Notes: a model not told the origin generated them from the sequence alone. A stretch of 64,000 nucleotides of DNA from Amycolatopsis bullii (GCF_014654205.1 NZ_BNAW01000014.1:1-64000); one strand, 5' to 3'. Numbered from the stretch's first letter, positions 8,200-17,337 are shown. Program-made: numbers and translations.

Positions 8200-8861
8200 T
8201 CGCCGAGGACGACCTGCTGCTGCGCGAGGGGGTCGCGATGCTGCTGCGCGCCGAGGGCGTCGACGTGCTGGCCGCGGTGGCCAACGCCGAGGACTTCCTG
8301 GCCGCCGTGGACGAACACGCGCCGGATCTGGCCATTGTGGACGTCCGGATGCCGCCGACGCACACCGACGAGGGCATCGTCGCCGCCGTCGAGGCCCGCC
8401 GCAGGCAGCCGGGGCTCGCGGTGCTCGTGCTGTCGGCGTACGTCGAGCAGGCGTTCGCCACCGACCTGTTCACCGACGGCGGGGCCGGGCTGGGGTACCT
8501 GCTCAAGGAGCGCGTCGGCCGGGTCGAGGAGTTCCTCGACGCCCTGCACCGGGTCGTGGACGGCGGCACCGCCATCGACCCGGAGGTCGTCGCCCAGCTG
8601 CTGACGCGTGGCCGCCCGGACAACCGGCTGGAGCGCCTCAGCACGCGAGAGCGCGAAGTGCTGGCGCTGATGGCCGAAGGCCTGGGCAACGGCGCGATCG
8701 CCGAACGTCTCGTCGTCACCGACGGCGCCGTGCACAAGCACATCCGCAACATCTTCGCGAAGCTCGACCTCTCCCCGGCCGACCGCGCCGACCGCCGGGT
8801 CACCGCGGTGCTGCACTACCTGCGGGGTCAGGCGGCGGGTTCCCGGCCCGCCGGCCGATAG
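8187..8861 (+). CDS. LuxR/NarL-family response regulator
   Basis: A 224-residue regulator. The receiver domain starts MRIVIAEDDLLLREG with the acidic pair and has phospho-acceptor Asp52 in LAIVDVRMPP and the switch Lys in GYLLKERVG. The C-terminal LuxR-type HTH reads LSTREREVLALMAEGLGN and HKHIRNIFAKLDL. GTG 8187 lies inside the end of the kinase gene. Its 3' end runs 34 bases into the convergent CPBP protease gene, a possible target, though this is only neighbourhood evidence. Confidence 0.93.
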   Translation: MRIVIAEDDLLLREGVAMLLRAEGVDVLAAVANAEDFLAAVDEHAPDLAIVDVRMPPTHTDEGIVAAVEARRRQPGLAVLVLSAYVEQAFATDLFTDGGAGLGYLLKERVGRVEEFLDALHRVVDGGTAIDPEVVAQLLTRGRPDNRLERLSTREREVLALMAEGLGNGAIAERLVVTDGAVHKHIRNIFAKLDLSPADRADRRVTAVLHYLRGQAAGSRPAGR

Positions 8862-9736
8862 CCCAGCCGTCCCCGGGTCGCGACGAGCAGCACGAGCGCG
8901 ATCACGGCCGAGGCGAGCAGGAACGCGTGTGTCGTGTCCCGAGGCGACAGCGACGGGAACATCTGCGACCAGGCGAGCGAGAAGAAGTTGTTGACGCTCG
9001 TGTGCAGCAGCATGGCGATCGGCAGGCTCTGGCCGGTGCGGTTGAACACCCACGTCATGATGATGCTGAAGGTGACGCAGGTCGCGACGAACTCGATCGG
9101 CGTCAGCCAGGTGACGTCCGGCCAGCCGCCCCACTCGCTGAAGAACAGGGGCAGGTGCCAGATCCCCCAGAGCGGGCCGAGGATCAGCGTGCCGCCGAGC
9201 GGCCCGTAGCGCTGCTGGAGGCGGGGGAGGGCGAAGTCGCGCCAGCCGGGTTCCTCCGCGAGCCCGGTCGTGACCATCTGCAGCAGCAGGCCCGGCACGT
9301 AGGCCACCAGCGTGGCCACGGCGGGAACCACGGGGCTCTGCTCGGACAGCGCCATCGTGGTGATCGTCAGCACGGCCGGCACGCTGAGCACCACCGTCAC
9401 GTACCAGAGCCAGCTGACCCGCCACTTGAACAGCCGCCCGGCCCAGCGGCGGAGGCCGATGCGCCCGTCGGCGATCGCGGTGACGAGGAACGCCGAACCG
9501 ATCGGGCCGAGGTACGCGCCGGGCAGGACACCGGCGAACTGCGAGGTACCGAGCAGCTCCGGGAACCGGAAGTGCAGGACGCCCAGTCCGTTCTCCGACA
9601 GGATGTAGGGCGTCCACGCGACCCAGCTCAGCAGGTTGGCCAGAACGAAGAACCACGTCAACGGGTGTCTGCGGACACTGTCCCGCAGTCCGCCTCCGCC
9701 GCCGGTCCGTTCTTCGATGTCCACTCGGGTCGCCAC
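8828..9736 (-). CDS. CPBP family intramembrane metalloprotease
   Basis: Polytopic membrane protein with about eight hydrophobic segments and the CPBP (Abi/CaaX-protease-like) motifs: EEPGWRDFALPRL (EExxxR), WGIWHLPLFF (FxxxH-type) and a late HTSVNN. The family cleaves prenylated or membrane substrates in eukaryotes; bacterial members often serve in immunity or stress, and substrates are mostly unknown. GTG 9736 is chosen because GGAGGG lies seven bases upstream; ATG 9781 would add 15 residues but has no ribosome site. Convergent with and overlapping the response regulator. Confidence 0.85.
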   Translation of the reverse strand: MATRVDIEERTGGGGGLRDSVRRHPLTWFFVLANLLSWVAWTPYILSENGLGVLHFRFPELLGTSQFAGVLPGAYLGPIGSAFLVTAIADGRIGLRRWAGRLFKWRVSWLWYVTVVLSVPAVLTITTMALSEQSPVVPAVATLVAYVPGLLLQMVTTGLAEEPGWRDFALPRLQQRYGPLGGTLILGPLWGIWHLPLFFSEWGGWPDVTWLTPIEFVATCVTFSIIMTWVFNRTGQSLPIAMLLHTSVNNFFSLAWSQMFPSLSPRDTTHAFLLASAVIALVLLVATRGRLGYRPAGREPAA

Positions 9737-9870
9737 CGCACTGCCCTCCGCCGAAGCCGTTTCGTGATGGGGAAAGCACATCAGCCGGCGTCGGCCCGGT
9801 CATTCCCGCGCGCACCCGAAGAGGGGGTAGCGCAGGCGCTACCGGCGGGCTTTCCAGGGGAAGCCGGTGC

Positions 9871-10653
9871 TCAGTCGCTGACGTGGGCGGTGTGGTCGAG
9901 CCAGTGCCGGGCGAGCACGGCGTCGCCGTCCACATCGACGCTGCCGAGCGGGCTTCGCCTGGTCAACGTCCGCAGCAGGGCCGCGGCCGAGCCGATGATC
10001 GTCACGTCGGCCGGCCGGGCCGCGGGCTGCCAGGTCGCCCCCTCGGGGCGCCGCTCGACGAACCACGCGCCCTCGGCGGTGTCGGTGGCCCGCCACTGCA
10101 GGGTCTGCCCGGTGCCCCGGAGGGCCTGTGCGGAGTCGGGCCGCTTCAGTGCCCAGGTCGGCGAGGTCAGCATCCTGAGGTGGTTGGTGATGAGCGCGGC
10201 CGCGACGTCGGCTTCGACGTCGAGCGGCCGGCCCGCCGCGGCCGCCGCGTCGAACCCGTGGACGACCGCTTCGTTGAGCATGCTGGACAGCCAGAACTGC
10301 GTCCCCGACCGCTCGTCCCCGGCGGCGTTGAACACCGGCGCGTCGAGCGCGTCATCGGAACACGCGGTCGCGACCCGGTTCGCCGACTCCGCCAGCCACG
10401 CCGGCCACTCACGCGGGTCGGCGGGGAGCTCCGGCAGTTCCGTGGGCAGCCGGGTGGGGTCGGTGATGCGCTGCTCGATGATGTCCGCGACCCAGTGCTG
10501 GGTCTGGCCCAGGTGCCGCACCAGGTCGGTGACGGTCCACTCCGGAGCCGTCGGCACGGCGGCGTCGGGGCCGGCCGCGGCAGCCGCTTCCGCCAAGCGC
10601 CGGGTGTGGTCGACGATCGCGCGCCGGGTGCGGTCCGCGTTCAAGCCGGTCAT
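9871..10653 (-). CDS. Maleylpyruvate isomerase family mycothiol-dependent enzyme
   Basis: A 260-residue protein with the DinB-like N-terminal helical domain: TVTDLVRHLGQTQHWV carries the first metal-ligand His region and NEAVVHGFDAAAAAG the later one; the C-terminal part (roughly 170-260) is the alpha/beta domain typical of this actinobacterial family. Characterised members use mycothiol as cofactor. ATG 10653 has AGAGGA seven bases upstream; a longer frame to 10785 is rejected because it runs through the upstream spacer. Follows the HAD phosphatase gene on the same strand with a 94-bp gap. Confidence 0.82.
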   Translation of the reverse strand: MTGLNADRTRRAIVDHTRRLAEAAAAAGPDAAVPTAPEWTVTDLVRHLGQTQHWVADIIEQRITDPTRLPTELPELPADPREWPAWLAESANRVATACSDDALDAPVFNAAGDERSGTQFWLSSMLNEAVVHGFDAAAAAGRPLDVEADVAAALITNHLRMLTSPTWALKRPDSAQALRGTGQTLQWRATDTAEGAWFVERRPEGATWQPAARPADVTIIGSAAALLRTLTRRSPLGSVDVDGDAVLARHWLDHTAHVSD

Positions 10654-10747
10654 CGTGATGTCCTCTGCGCTCGGGGCGCCCGGTGTGGGTGCCTTCACCC
10701 AGCGTCGAACGACCGCGGCGGGAATCGACCGGTGTCGGGCAGAGTTT

Positions 10748-11635
10748 TCAGCGGCGGCGGTAAGCCATCCCGGCCGCCACGGCACCGGCCAGCGCCCCGG
10801 CGCCCAGCACCGACGGCACGCCGATCTTCGCGGCCTTGCGGCCCGTCCGGAAGTCGCGGATTTCCCAGCCCCGCGCCCGGGCCACGTCCCGCAGCCCGCC
10901 GTCCGGGTTGACCGCCACCGCGGTGCCCACGACCGACAGCATCGGGATGTCGTTCGCCGAGTCCGAGTACGCCGTGCAGCGCTTGAGGTTCAGGCCCTCG
11001 CGGGAGGCCAGCGCCCGCACCGCGTGCGCCTTGGCGCGGCCGTGCAGGAGGTCGCCCACCAGGCGGCCGGTGTACACCCCGTCGCGGGTCTCGGCCACCG
11101 TGCCCAGTGCGCCCGTCAGCCCCAGCCGCCGCGAAATGATCGCCGCCAGCTCGATCGGCGTCGCCGTCACCAGCCAGACGCGCTGGCCCGCGTCCAGGTG
11201 CATCTGGGCCAGCGCGCGCGTGCCGGACCAGATCTTGTCCGCCATCAGCTCGTCGTAGATCTCTTCGCTGATCGACGTCAGCTCGGCCACCGTGCGGCCG
11301 GCCACAAAGGACAGTGCGCGCTCGCGGTGGGTCTTGATGTCCTCTTTGTTCTCACGGCCACCGAGCCGGAACTTGATCTGGCCCCACACGAACCCGGCCA
11401 GGTCCGACGACGTGAAGAACTTCCGAGCTGCGAGGCCGCGGGCGAAGTAGAAGATCGACGCGCCCATCATCATCGTGTTGTCGACGTCGAAGAACGCGGC
11501 CGCGGTCAGGTCCGGGGGCGCGGGCGGGGCCGGGGGTTCGGAAAGCGCGTGCGCGGCTTCGGCCGACGCTTCGCCCGCCAGCTCGGCGAGCCGTTCGAGC
11601 TCCTGACTCTTGTCCTTGCCACGCCAAGCTGACAC
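10748..11635 (-). CDS. HAD-IB family hydrolase (SerB1/Rv0505c-like)
   Basis: A 295-residue HAD phosphatase. Motif I is [15 protein letters not shown] (DxDxT), motif [11 protein letters not shown], motif III with Lys in [11 protein letters not shown], and motif [13 protein letters not shown]. It resembles mycobacterial Rv0505c, called SerB1, which has the same short C-terminal hydrophobic anchor; here it is [20 protein letters not shown] followed by YRRR, implying membrane attachment. Phosphoserine specificity is not assured. GTG 11635 has GGAGG eight bases upstream; GTG 11641 is an alternative. Confidence 0.85.
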   Translation of the reverse strand: MSAWRGKDKSQELERLAELAGEASAEAAHALSEPPAPPAPPDLTAAAFFDVDNTMMMGASIFYFARGLAARKFFTSSDLAGFVWGQIKFRLGGRENKEDIKTHRERALSFVAGRTVAELTSISEEIYDELMADKIWSGTRALAQMHLDAGQRVWLVTATPIELAAIISRRLGLTGALGTVAETRDGVYTGRLVGDLLHGRAKAHAVRALASREGLNLKRCTAYSDSANDIPMLSVVGTAVAVNPDGGLRDVARARGWEIRDFRTGRKAAKIGVPSVLGAGALAGAVAAGMAYRRR

Positions 11636-11709
11636 GTACACCGCCTCCACGTCTCCTTTGCACAGCGTAGCGAGCCGCCCACTGCTTCGTCGCAGGTGTG
11701 GGCCGGACC

Positions 11710-12801
11710 TCAGCCGATGACGATCGGCGGCAGGCCCGGCAGCAGCGGCGGCAGGGAGATCAGCGGCGGCGGGGACGTCGTCGTGGTCGGCGCGGGCGGC
11801 CGGGTGGTGGTCGTCGGGCTGCCGTACACCGGGGGCGGCGTGACCCCGCCGCTCGGCATGGGGATGCCCGGGGTCGCCGCGGCGTCCGACGGCGGCAGCT
11901 GCGTGCCCGTCGGGGCCGGCGACGTGCTGTCCGACGGCGGGGGCGCGGCCGAGGACGACGCCGACGTCGGCTGGGTGCCCGCCGCCGGGGCCGGGCGCTG
12001 CGTGCACTCGCCGGTGGCGGGGAGCGGACCGAGCTCGTCGGCCGAGCCGGCGGTGATCCGGTAGCAGTTCATCCGCGCGACCAGGCCGCTCGTGCGTTCC
12101 TGGACCTTGCCCAGCAGGTCCCGGACGTCGCCGAAGACCGGCGCCGCGTCGGCCGGGAGGGGCTGCGCGGCCAGCCTGGCCGCCTGGTTGCGCGCCCACA
12201 GCCGGAGGTCGGACAGCGCCTGCGCGCCGCTGCCGTCGCTGGTCGCCACGGCGGCCAGCTGGGCGACGCCGGCCCGCAGGTCGGTGGCGAAGTCGTCGTA
12301 CGCGGTCCGGTAGTCGGCCGCGCTCGCGTCTTCGGCCGCCAGCTCGCCGAGCTCGGTGATCCGGTTGGTGGCGAACTCGAGGTGCTTGCGCGCCTTCTCC
12401 TGGTCACCGAACGTCAGGCCCAGGGCGGTCGACTCGCCGGCGCGCTTCACGCTGTACAGCGGGTCGCCGGGCAGCGCGGTGCGCGAGAGCACCAGCGTCA
12501 GGCCCGCGAGGGCGAGGAAGAGGAACAGCGCGGCGGCCACCAGGTCGGCGGTCCGCGGCCGCCACCTCCGACGGGGGGTGGTGGCCGCCGCCGTCTCCAG
12601 GCGGCCCGCGATCTCCGCGCGGATCCGCTGCCGGGTCTCCAGGTCCGGCGCCCCGGCCGCGCCCAGGTCACGCAGGGCGCCGACCAGCGCGAGTTCGTCG
12701 GCGAACTCGTCGTCGCGGCGTACCGGCGACGGTTCCAGGGCACGCGCGAACCGCTCGCTCTCGGCTCGCTCACGCGCAAACCTCACGGCGCTGCTCTCCA
12801 T
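11710..12801 (-). CDS. Probable membrane anti-sigma factor for the BldN-like sigma (RsbN/DUF5667-like)
   Basis: A 363-residue protein with a cytoplasmic N-terminus of about 95 residues, one membrane helix ([20 protein letters not shown]), then an extracellular domain beginning [19 protein letters not shown], a DUF5667 signature, and a Pro/Thr/Ser-rich tail that suits wall spanning. It lies directly downstream of the ECF sigma gene, as RsbN, the BldN-specific anti-sigma factor, does in Streptomyces. The pairing is inferred from position and topology; the N-terminal sigma-binding part is not strongly conserved by eye. Confidence 0.72.
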   Translation of the reverse strand: MESSAVRFARERAESERFARALEPSPVRRDDEFADELALVGALRDLGAAGAPDLETRQRIRAEIAGRLETAAATTPRRRWRPRTADLVAAALFLFLALAGLTLVLSRTALPGDPLYSVKRAGESTALGLTFGDQEKARKHLEFATNRITELGELAAEDASAADYRTAYDDFATDLRAGVAQLAAVATSDGSGAQALSDLRLWARNQAARLAAQPLPADAAPVFGDVRDLLGKVQERTSGLVARMNCYRITAGSADELGPLPATGECTQRPAPAAGTQPTSASSSAAPPPSDSTSPAPTGTQLPPSDAAATPGIPMPSGGVTPPPVYGSPTTTTRPPAPTTTTSPPPLISLPPLLPGLPPIVIG

Positions 12802-12901
12802 CCCTGGCCTCGGCCGGTCCTGACACCGGTCTGCGTGGGGTAACGATCCAGAAGCCGCCAGGGTTACCGGTTTCCGCCGACGAACGGAAAAGTTCGCGGG
12901 T

Positions 12902-13594
12902 TCAGCGCAATCCGGTGGGCAGAAGTTGTGCCAATCGGCGCACGGCGCGGTGCTGGAGCGCCTTGATCGCGCCTTCGTTGCGGTTCATGATCTCGGCCGT
13001 CTCGGCCACCGACAGGCCCTGCAGGAACCTCAGGACAATGCATTCGCGCTGGTCATCGCCCAGCTCCGCGACGCAGCGCAGCAGCTCGGCCCGGGTGGCG
13101 CGGCTGATCGCCTCCTGTTCGGGGCCGACCTGGGTGGCCGCGCCCACGCTGAAGGGCGCCGAACCGGGCTCGGTCACCTCGTCGGTGACCACTTCGAGCT
13201 TGAACCGGCTCGACTTGACGTGGTCGAGCACGAGGTTGCGGGCGATGGTGACGAACCAGGCGCCGACGTCACGTCCCTGGTAGCTCACCGACGTGATGCG
13301 GCGCAGCGCCCGCAGGAACGTCTCGCTGGTGACGTCCTCGGCGAGGTCGCGGTCCCCGAGCCGGAACAGCACGTACCGGTAGACGACGTCGACGTAGCGG
13401 TCGTAGAGCCGGCCGAAGGCGGAGGAGTCGCCGTCCTGCGCGGCCCGCACCAGGTCCCAGGCTTCCGCCTTGGCCGCCTCGGCGCGTTCGTCGTCGGCCG
13501 CCTGCCTGCTCAACGGCACGGCCGACGTCCGGCCGAAGACGCGTTCGGCGAACATGAAGACGGGCCCGCGGCTCACGGCGGTCGGCAGGGTCAT
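12902..13594 (-). CDS. bldN: ECF RNA polymerase sigma factor, BldN family
   Basis: A 230-residue ECF sigma factor. Region 2 reads GRLYDRYVDVVYRYVLFRLG and TSETFLRALRRITSVSYQGR; region 4 reads LRFLQGLSVAETAEIMNRNE and GAIKALQHRAVRRLAQLLP. These are very close to Streptomyces BldN, and the neighbourhood (rex and hem genes nearby) agrees. BldN controls aerial-hypha genes and is made with an N-terminal pro-extension; here about 50 residues precede region 2 (MTLPTAVSRGPVFMFAERVF and on), shorter than in Streptomyces. The ATG overlaps the stop of a small upstream ORF as ATGA. Confidence 0.88.
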   Translation of the reverse strand: MTLPTAVSRGPVFMFAERVFGRTSAVPLSRQAADDERAEAAKAEAWDLVRAAQDGDSSAFGRLYDRYVDVVYRYVLFRLGDRDLAEDVTSETFLRALRRITSVSYQGRDVGAWFVTIARNLVLDHVKSSRFKLEVVTDEVTEPGSAPFSVGAATQVGPEQEAISRATRAELLRCVAELGDDQRECIVLRFLQGLSVAETAEIMNRNEGAIKALQHRAVRRLAQLLPTGLR

Positions 13595-13716
13595 CGGGCG
13601 GCACCTCCGGCGGCGGCTTCGGCCCGGCGTTGGGCCACGGAACCCCCGGCACCCCGGCGAGCAGGGGCCGGCCGGCTCGCATGCCCCACGACCTCGTGGG
13701 CAGGCAAGTTCCTCAC
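13591..13716 (-). CDS. Possible 41-residue ORF translationally coupled to bldN
   Basis: GTG 13716 is preceded by a strong purine-rich ribosome site (GGAGAGAGGGAG, five bases away) and opens a frame starting MRNLPAHEVVGHASRPAP, rich in Ala, Arg and Gly, whose TGA overlaps the bldN ATG as ATGA. The sigma gene has no clear ribosome site of its own, so translation may depend on this ORF. AGCATA on the plus strand at 13774-13779 (TATGCT on the coding strand) could be the -10 box. No homologue is recognised. Confidence 0.4.
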   Translation of the reverse strand: MRNLPAHEVVGHASRPAPARRGAGGSVAQRRAEAAAGGAAR

Positions 13717-13911
13717 GGCGACTCCCTCTCTCCGGTCGCGGCGGTGATCATCGACACCGGCGCGACGCAGTGCAGCATACGTGTAGTTACCGCTAAGTAG
13801 GTAGTGGTTCCGGGGTTGCGCAGACGCGACGCTCGCGGTCAGCACCCATGACGTCGCTTCAGATGACAGACTTGCAACGGTTCACGCCGGGCGAGGAGAG
13901 GCAGGTCGCGG
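13717..13911. promoter_or_regulatory. Divergent promoter region between bldN and the acyl-CoA ligase gene
   Basis: About 195 bp separate the small ORF ahead of bldN from the ligase start. TATGCT (minus strand, 13774-13779) is the best -10 candidate for the bldN side; an AT-richer block with GTAGTTACCGCTAAGTAG lies at about 13783-13800. No convincing -35 box, operator or repeat is seen. Confidence 0.35.
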
Positions 13912-15423
13912 GTGAGTGCTCCAGAGGGGACGCAGCCGGGGGTCGGCGGGCTGCTCACACGGGCCGCGGCGACGTGGCCGGAGCACCCGGCCGTGCTCGA
14001 AACCGGCACCGGACGCGGCCTGACCTACCGCGAAGCCGACGCGGCCGCCCAGGCCCAGGCCCGCCGGCTGGCGGACGCGGGTGTCGCGCCGGGCGACCGG
14101 GTCGGGCTCCGGCTGCCGACGTCGGTCGACTTCGTGGTCGCCTTCTTCGGCGCGCTGCGGGCCGGCGCGGTGGTCGTGCCGCTGTCGCCGCAGGTGCCCG
14201 GCCCGGAGCTCGGGAAGCTGCTGGAGCACAGCGGCGCGAAGGTCGTCGTCCAGCGCGACGCGAACGACGACCTGCCGGACGGCGTGACCGGTCTCACGCT
14301 CGCGGGTGACCCGGACGGAGGAGGCGAGTTCGCCGACGCCGGCCGCTCCGGCGAGGACATCGCGGTCATTTCGTACACGTCCGGCACGACCGGCCCGCCG
14401 CGCGGGGTGATGCTGTCGCACCGGGCGCTGCTGGCCAACCTGGAGCAGATCAGCGGCGTCGAGGGCGCGCTCGAGCACGACGACCGGGTGCTGATCACCA
14501 TCCCGCTCTTCCACGTCTACGGCCTCGGGCCCGGCCTCCTGCACGCTGTTTCCGCCGGTGCGACCGCGGTGCTCTCGGAGCGCTTCGAGGCCCAGCGCAC
14601 GCTGGACGACTGCGCCGAACACCGCGTCACCTCGATCACCGGCGTCCCGACGATGTACGGCGAGTTCGCCGCGTTCGGCGCCGACGAGCTGCGCCGCGGC
14701 CTGGCCACCGTGCGGCGGATGACCTCGGGCGCCGCGCCGCTGCACCCGAAGGTGCTGACCGCGATCCGCGAAGCCACCGGCCTCGACGTCTACGAGGGCT
14801 ACGGCCTCACCGAATGCGCGCCGGTGGTGACGTCGACGCTGGTCACCGGCTACCCGAAGCCCGGCTCGGTCGGGCGGCCGCTGCCCGGGATCGAGCTGCG
14901 GCTGGTGGACAGCGACGGCACCGACCAGGCCGTCCCGCTCGACCCGGACGACGTCGACGACGTCTTCGAGGCCGAGGGCGAGACCGGGCTGGTGTCGATC
15001 CGCGGCGCCAACCTCTTCTCCGGTTACTGGCCGGACGGGGACCACGGCCCCGACGACGAGGGCTGGTTCCGCACCGGCGACGTCGGCTACCTCGACACCG
15101 ACGGCGACCTGCACCTGGTCGACCGGGCCAACGACCTGATCATCGTCAACGGCTTCAACGTCTTCCCGCGCGAGGTCGAGGAGGTCATCGGGCAGCTACC
15201 TGAGGTGGCCGAAGCCGCGGTCGTCGGCGTGGTCGACGAGCGCAGCGGGGAGGCGGTCAAGGCGGTCGTCGTGCCGTCGGCCGGGGCGGCGCTGTCCGAG
15301 CAGCAGGTCGTCGACCACTGCGCGGCCCACCTGGCCGGGTACAAGGTGCCGCACGCGGTCGAGTTCGCCGAGTCGCTGCCGCATTCGGCCACCGGGAAGC
15401 TGCGCCGCCTGCGGCTGCGGTAG
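13912..15423 (+). CDS. AMP-dependent acyl-CoA synthetase/ligase
   Basis: A 503-residue adenylate-forming enzyme (ANL superfamily) that would activate a carboxylic acid as acyl-AMP and then acyl-CoA. The P-loop is ISYTSGTTGPPRGVMLSHRA; A5 region YEGYGLTECAPV; A7 GWFRTGDVGYLD; A8 VDRANDLIIVNGFNVFPREV; and A10 Lys in PHSATGKLRRLRL. The length is typical of medium/long-chain fatty-acid CoA ligases. GTG 13912 is chosen from the MSAPEGTQPG start. It is ten bases upstream of the glutaredoxin gene, so likely co-transcribed. Substrate not deducible. Confidence 0.88.
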   Translation: MSAPEGTQPGVGGLLTRAAATWPEHPAVLETGTGRGLTYREADAAAQAQARRLADAGVAPGDRVGLRLPTSVDFVVAFFGALRAGAVVVPLSPQVPGPELGKLLEHSGAKVVVQRDANDDLPDGVTGLTLAGDPDGGGEFADAGRSGEDIAVISYTSGTTGPPRGVMLSHRALLANLEQISGVEGALEHDDRVLITIPLFHVYGLGPGLLHAVSAGATAVLSERFEAQRTLDDCAEHRVTSITGVPTMYGEFAAFGADELRRGLATVRRMTSGAAPLHPKVLTAIREATGLDVYEGYGLTECAPVVTSTLVTGYPKPGSVGRPLPGIELRLVDSDGTDQAVPLDPDDVDDVFEAEGETGLVSIRGANLFSGYWPDGDHGPDDEGWFRTGDVGYLDTDGDLHLVDRANDLIIVNGFNVFPREVEEVIGQLPEVAEAAVVGVVDERSGEAVKAVVVPSAGAALSEQQVVDHCAAHLAGYKVPHAVEFAESLPHSATGKLRRLRLR

Positions 15424-15433
15424 GAAGAACGGC

Positions 15434-15673
15434 ATGGCGCACGAAGTGACGGTGATGGGCCGGGACGGTTGCCACCTCTGCGAGGTCGCGGAGGCCGAGG
15501 TCGCCCGGATCTGCGGCGAGCTCGGCGTCGCGTGGAAGGCCGAGGACGTCGACACCGACCCCGAGTGGCGGGCCGAGTACGGCGACCGCGTCCCGGTGAT
15601 CCTGGTCGACGGCGCCGAGCACGGCTACTGGCGCGTCGAAGAGGACCGGCTGCGGCGAGCTCTGCAGCCGTAA
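15434..15673 (+). CDS. Glutaredoxin family protein (Rv0508-like)
   Basis: A 79-residue thioredoxin-fold protein with the redox motif DGCHLCEVAE (CHLC) near the N-terminus and the cis-Pro region RVPVILVDGAEHGYW. It belongs to the small glutaredoxin-like (DUF836) group. Mycobacteria carry a counterpart, Rv0508, immediately before hemA, and this copy also lies close upstream of rex-hemA. Probably a thiol-disulphide oxidoreductase, possibly linked to mycothiol; the partner is unknown. Confidence 0.88.
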   Translation: MAHEVTVMGRDGCHLCEVAEAEVARICGELGVAWKAEDVDTDPEWRAEYGDRVPVILVDGAEHGYWRVEEDRLRRALQP

Positions 15674-15730
15674 CCGGCTCGTAAGGCAGATCGGCCAGCC
15701 GCTGCACGCTCGCGCTCCGAAGATGGAGGC

Positions 15731-17314
15731 GTGAGCACTCTGCAGGACGCGCCCCCGGAGACGCGCCGCCTTTCGCTGCCGGTCGCGACGCTGATCGGTC
15801 TCCTCGCGCTGGCCGCCGCCCTCGGCGTCGGGCACCTGGTGGCGGGCTTCGTCGGGTACACGGCCTCGCCGTTCATCGCGGTGGCGAACTACGTGATCGA
15901 CCACAGCCCGACCGCCGTCGTGAAGTGGGCCGAGCGGACGCTGGGCACCTGGGACAAACCGGTGCTCAAGCTCGGGCTCGCCGTGGTGCTGGTCCTGTTC
16001 GCGCTGCTGGCCGGGCAGCTCTCGCGCCGGACGCCCCGGGCCGGGCAGGTGCTCGTCGTCCTCCTCGGTGCCGCCGGGGTCGCGGCCGTGTACGCGCGCA
16101 GCGACCTCGGGCAGGTTTCGCTGCTCGCGCCGGTCGCCGCCCTGGTCGCCGGCCTGATGGTGTTCACCTTCCTGCACCGAAGGGCACTTTCACGTGAAAG
16201 TGCCCACCAGGGGCCGCCGCTTCCGGGTGAAAGTGGCGCTTCGGGGGCGTCCAGGCGGAAGTTCCTGCAGGCTGGGGTCGGGGTGGCCGCCGGGTCTGGC
16301 CTCGCCGCCGTCGTCGGGCAGGTCGCCGGGACCAGCTCGAACGCCGAGGATTCGCGGGCCGCCGTCGGGCCGCTCGTCCCCGCGCGCACCGCGCCGCCGC
16401 TGCCGGCGGACGCCGACTTCGCAAAGCTCGGGTCCCCGCCGTTCATCACGCCGAACGCCGACTTCTACCGCATCGACACCGCGCTGGTCGTGCCGCAGAT
16501 CCGCACCGAGGACTGGAGCCTGAAGATCCACGGGATGGTCGACCGCGAGGTGACCTTTTCCTACGCAGACATCCGCAACCGGCCGCTGGTCGAGCGCCGG
16601 GTGACGCTGACCTGCGTGTCCAACGAGGTCGGCGGGCCGCTGATCTCGAACGCCGCCTGGATCGGCGTCGACCTCGCCGACCTGCTCGACGAAGCGGGCG
16701 TCCAGCCGGGCGCGCAGCAGATGTTCGCCACCAGCGTCGACGGCTGGACGTGCGGGACGCCGGCGAACGTCGCCCTCGACCGGACCCGCGGGGCGATGCT
16801 GGCGATCGGGATGAACGGCGCGCCGCTGCCGGTCGAGCACGGCTTCCCGGCGCGGATCGTCATCCCCGGCCTGTACGGGTACGTGTCGGCGACGAAGTGG
16901 GTCGAATCGCTCGAATTCACCCGCTGGGACGCCCGGCAGGCGTACTGGCTGAGCCGCGGGTGGGCCGAGCAGGCGCCGATCAAGACCGAGTCCCGGATCG
17001 ACACGCCGAGCGGCTTCGCCAAGGTGAGCGCGGGCAAGGTCCGGCTGGCCGGGACGGCGTGGGCGCAGCACACGGGCATCGCGAAGGTCGAGGTCCGGCT
17101 GGACCAGGGGGAGTGGCGGGAGGCGACGCTGTCGGCGGAGGTGAGCAAGGACACCTGGCGGATGTGGTGGATCGAGCTCGACGTGCCGGCGGGGACGCAC
17201 CAGGCCTCGGTCCGGGCCACCGATCAGGACGGCTACACCCAGACGGAGAACCGCGCGGACCCGGTCCCGGACGGCGCCACCGGCTGGCACTCGGTCACCC
17301 TCGACGCGAGCTGA
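15731..17314 (+). CDS. Membrane-anchored molybdopterin-dependent oxidoreductase (SUOX/MsrP-like)
   Basis: A 527-residue protein. The first 150 residues hold several membrane segments; a Tat-like SRRKFLQAGVGVAAGSGLAA follows and would place the rest outside. The catalytic part (about 215-420) is a sulfite-oxidase-type molybdopterin domain with the Mo-ligand Cys in VTLTCVSNEVGG and the segments WTCGTPANVALD and PGLYGYVSATKWVE; the end is a Mo-cofactor dimerisation (Ig-like) domain. Between anchor and SRRKFL a palindromic repeat (16182-16205) is translated as [14 protein letters not shown] six bases before GTG 15731 suggests a leaderless message. Substrate unknown. Confidence 0.88.
   Translation: MSTLQDAPPETRRLSLPVATLIGLLALAAALGVGHLVAGFVGYTASPFIAVANYVIDHSPTAVVKWAERTLGTWDKPVLKLGLAVVLVLFALLAGQLSRRTPRAGQVLVVLLGAAGVAAVYARSDLGQVSLLAPVAALVAGLMVFTFLHRRALSRESAHQGPPLPGESGASGASRRKFLQAGVGVAAGSGLAAVVGQVAGTSSNAEDSRAAVGPLVPARTAPPLPADADFAKLGSPPFITPNADFYRIDTALVVPQIRTEDWSLKIHGMVDREVTFSYADIRNRPLVERRVTLTCVSNEVGGPLISNAAWIGVDLADLLDEAGVQPGAQQMFATSVDGWTCGTPANVALDRTRGAMLAIGMNGAPLPVEHGFPARIVIPGLYGYVSATKWVESLEFTRWDARQAYWLSRGWAEQAPIKTESRIDTPSGFAKVSAGKVRLAGTAWAQHTGIAKVEVRLDQGEWREATLSAEVSKDTWRMWWIELDVPAGTHQASVRATDQDGYTQTENRADPVPDGATGWHSVTLDAS
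16182..16205. repeat. 24-bp perfect palindrome inside a coding sequence
   Basis: GGGCACTTTCAC followed at once by its exact reverse complement, in frame within the molybdoenzyme gene and translated as ALSRESA. A degenerate relative (CCGCTTCCGGGTGAAAGTGG) follows at about 16213-16232. A near-identical copy lies in frame in another gene at 28264-28287. Confidence 0.9.
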
Positions 17315-17337
17315 GCTCAGGGCACCCACCTACCGCA

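Noticed and set aside
8927..11632. 901-codon open frame on the plus strand
   Set aside because: Antisense to the CPBP, mycothiol-dependent and HAD genes, which have clear motifs and ribosome sites.
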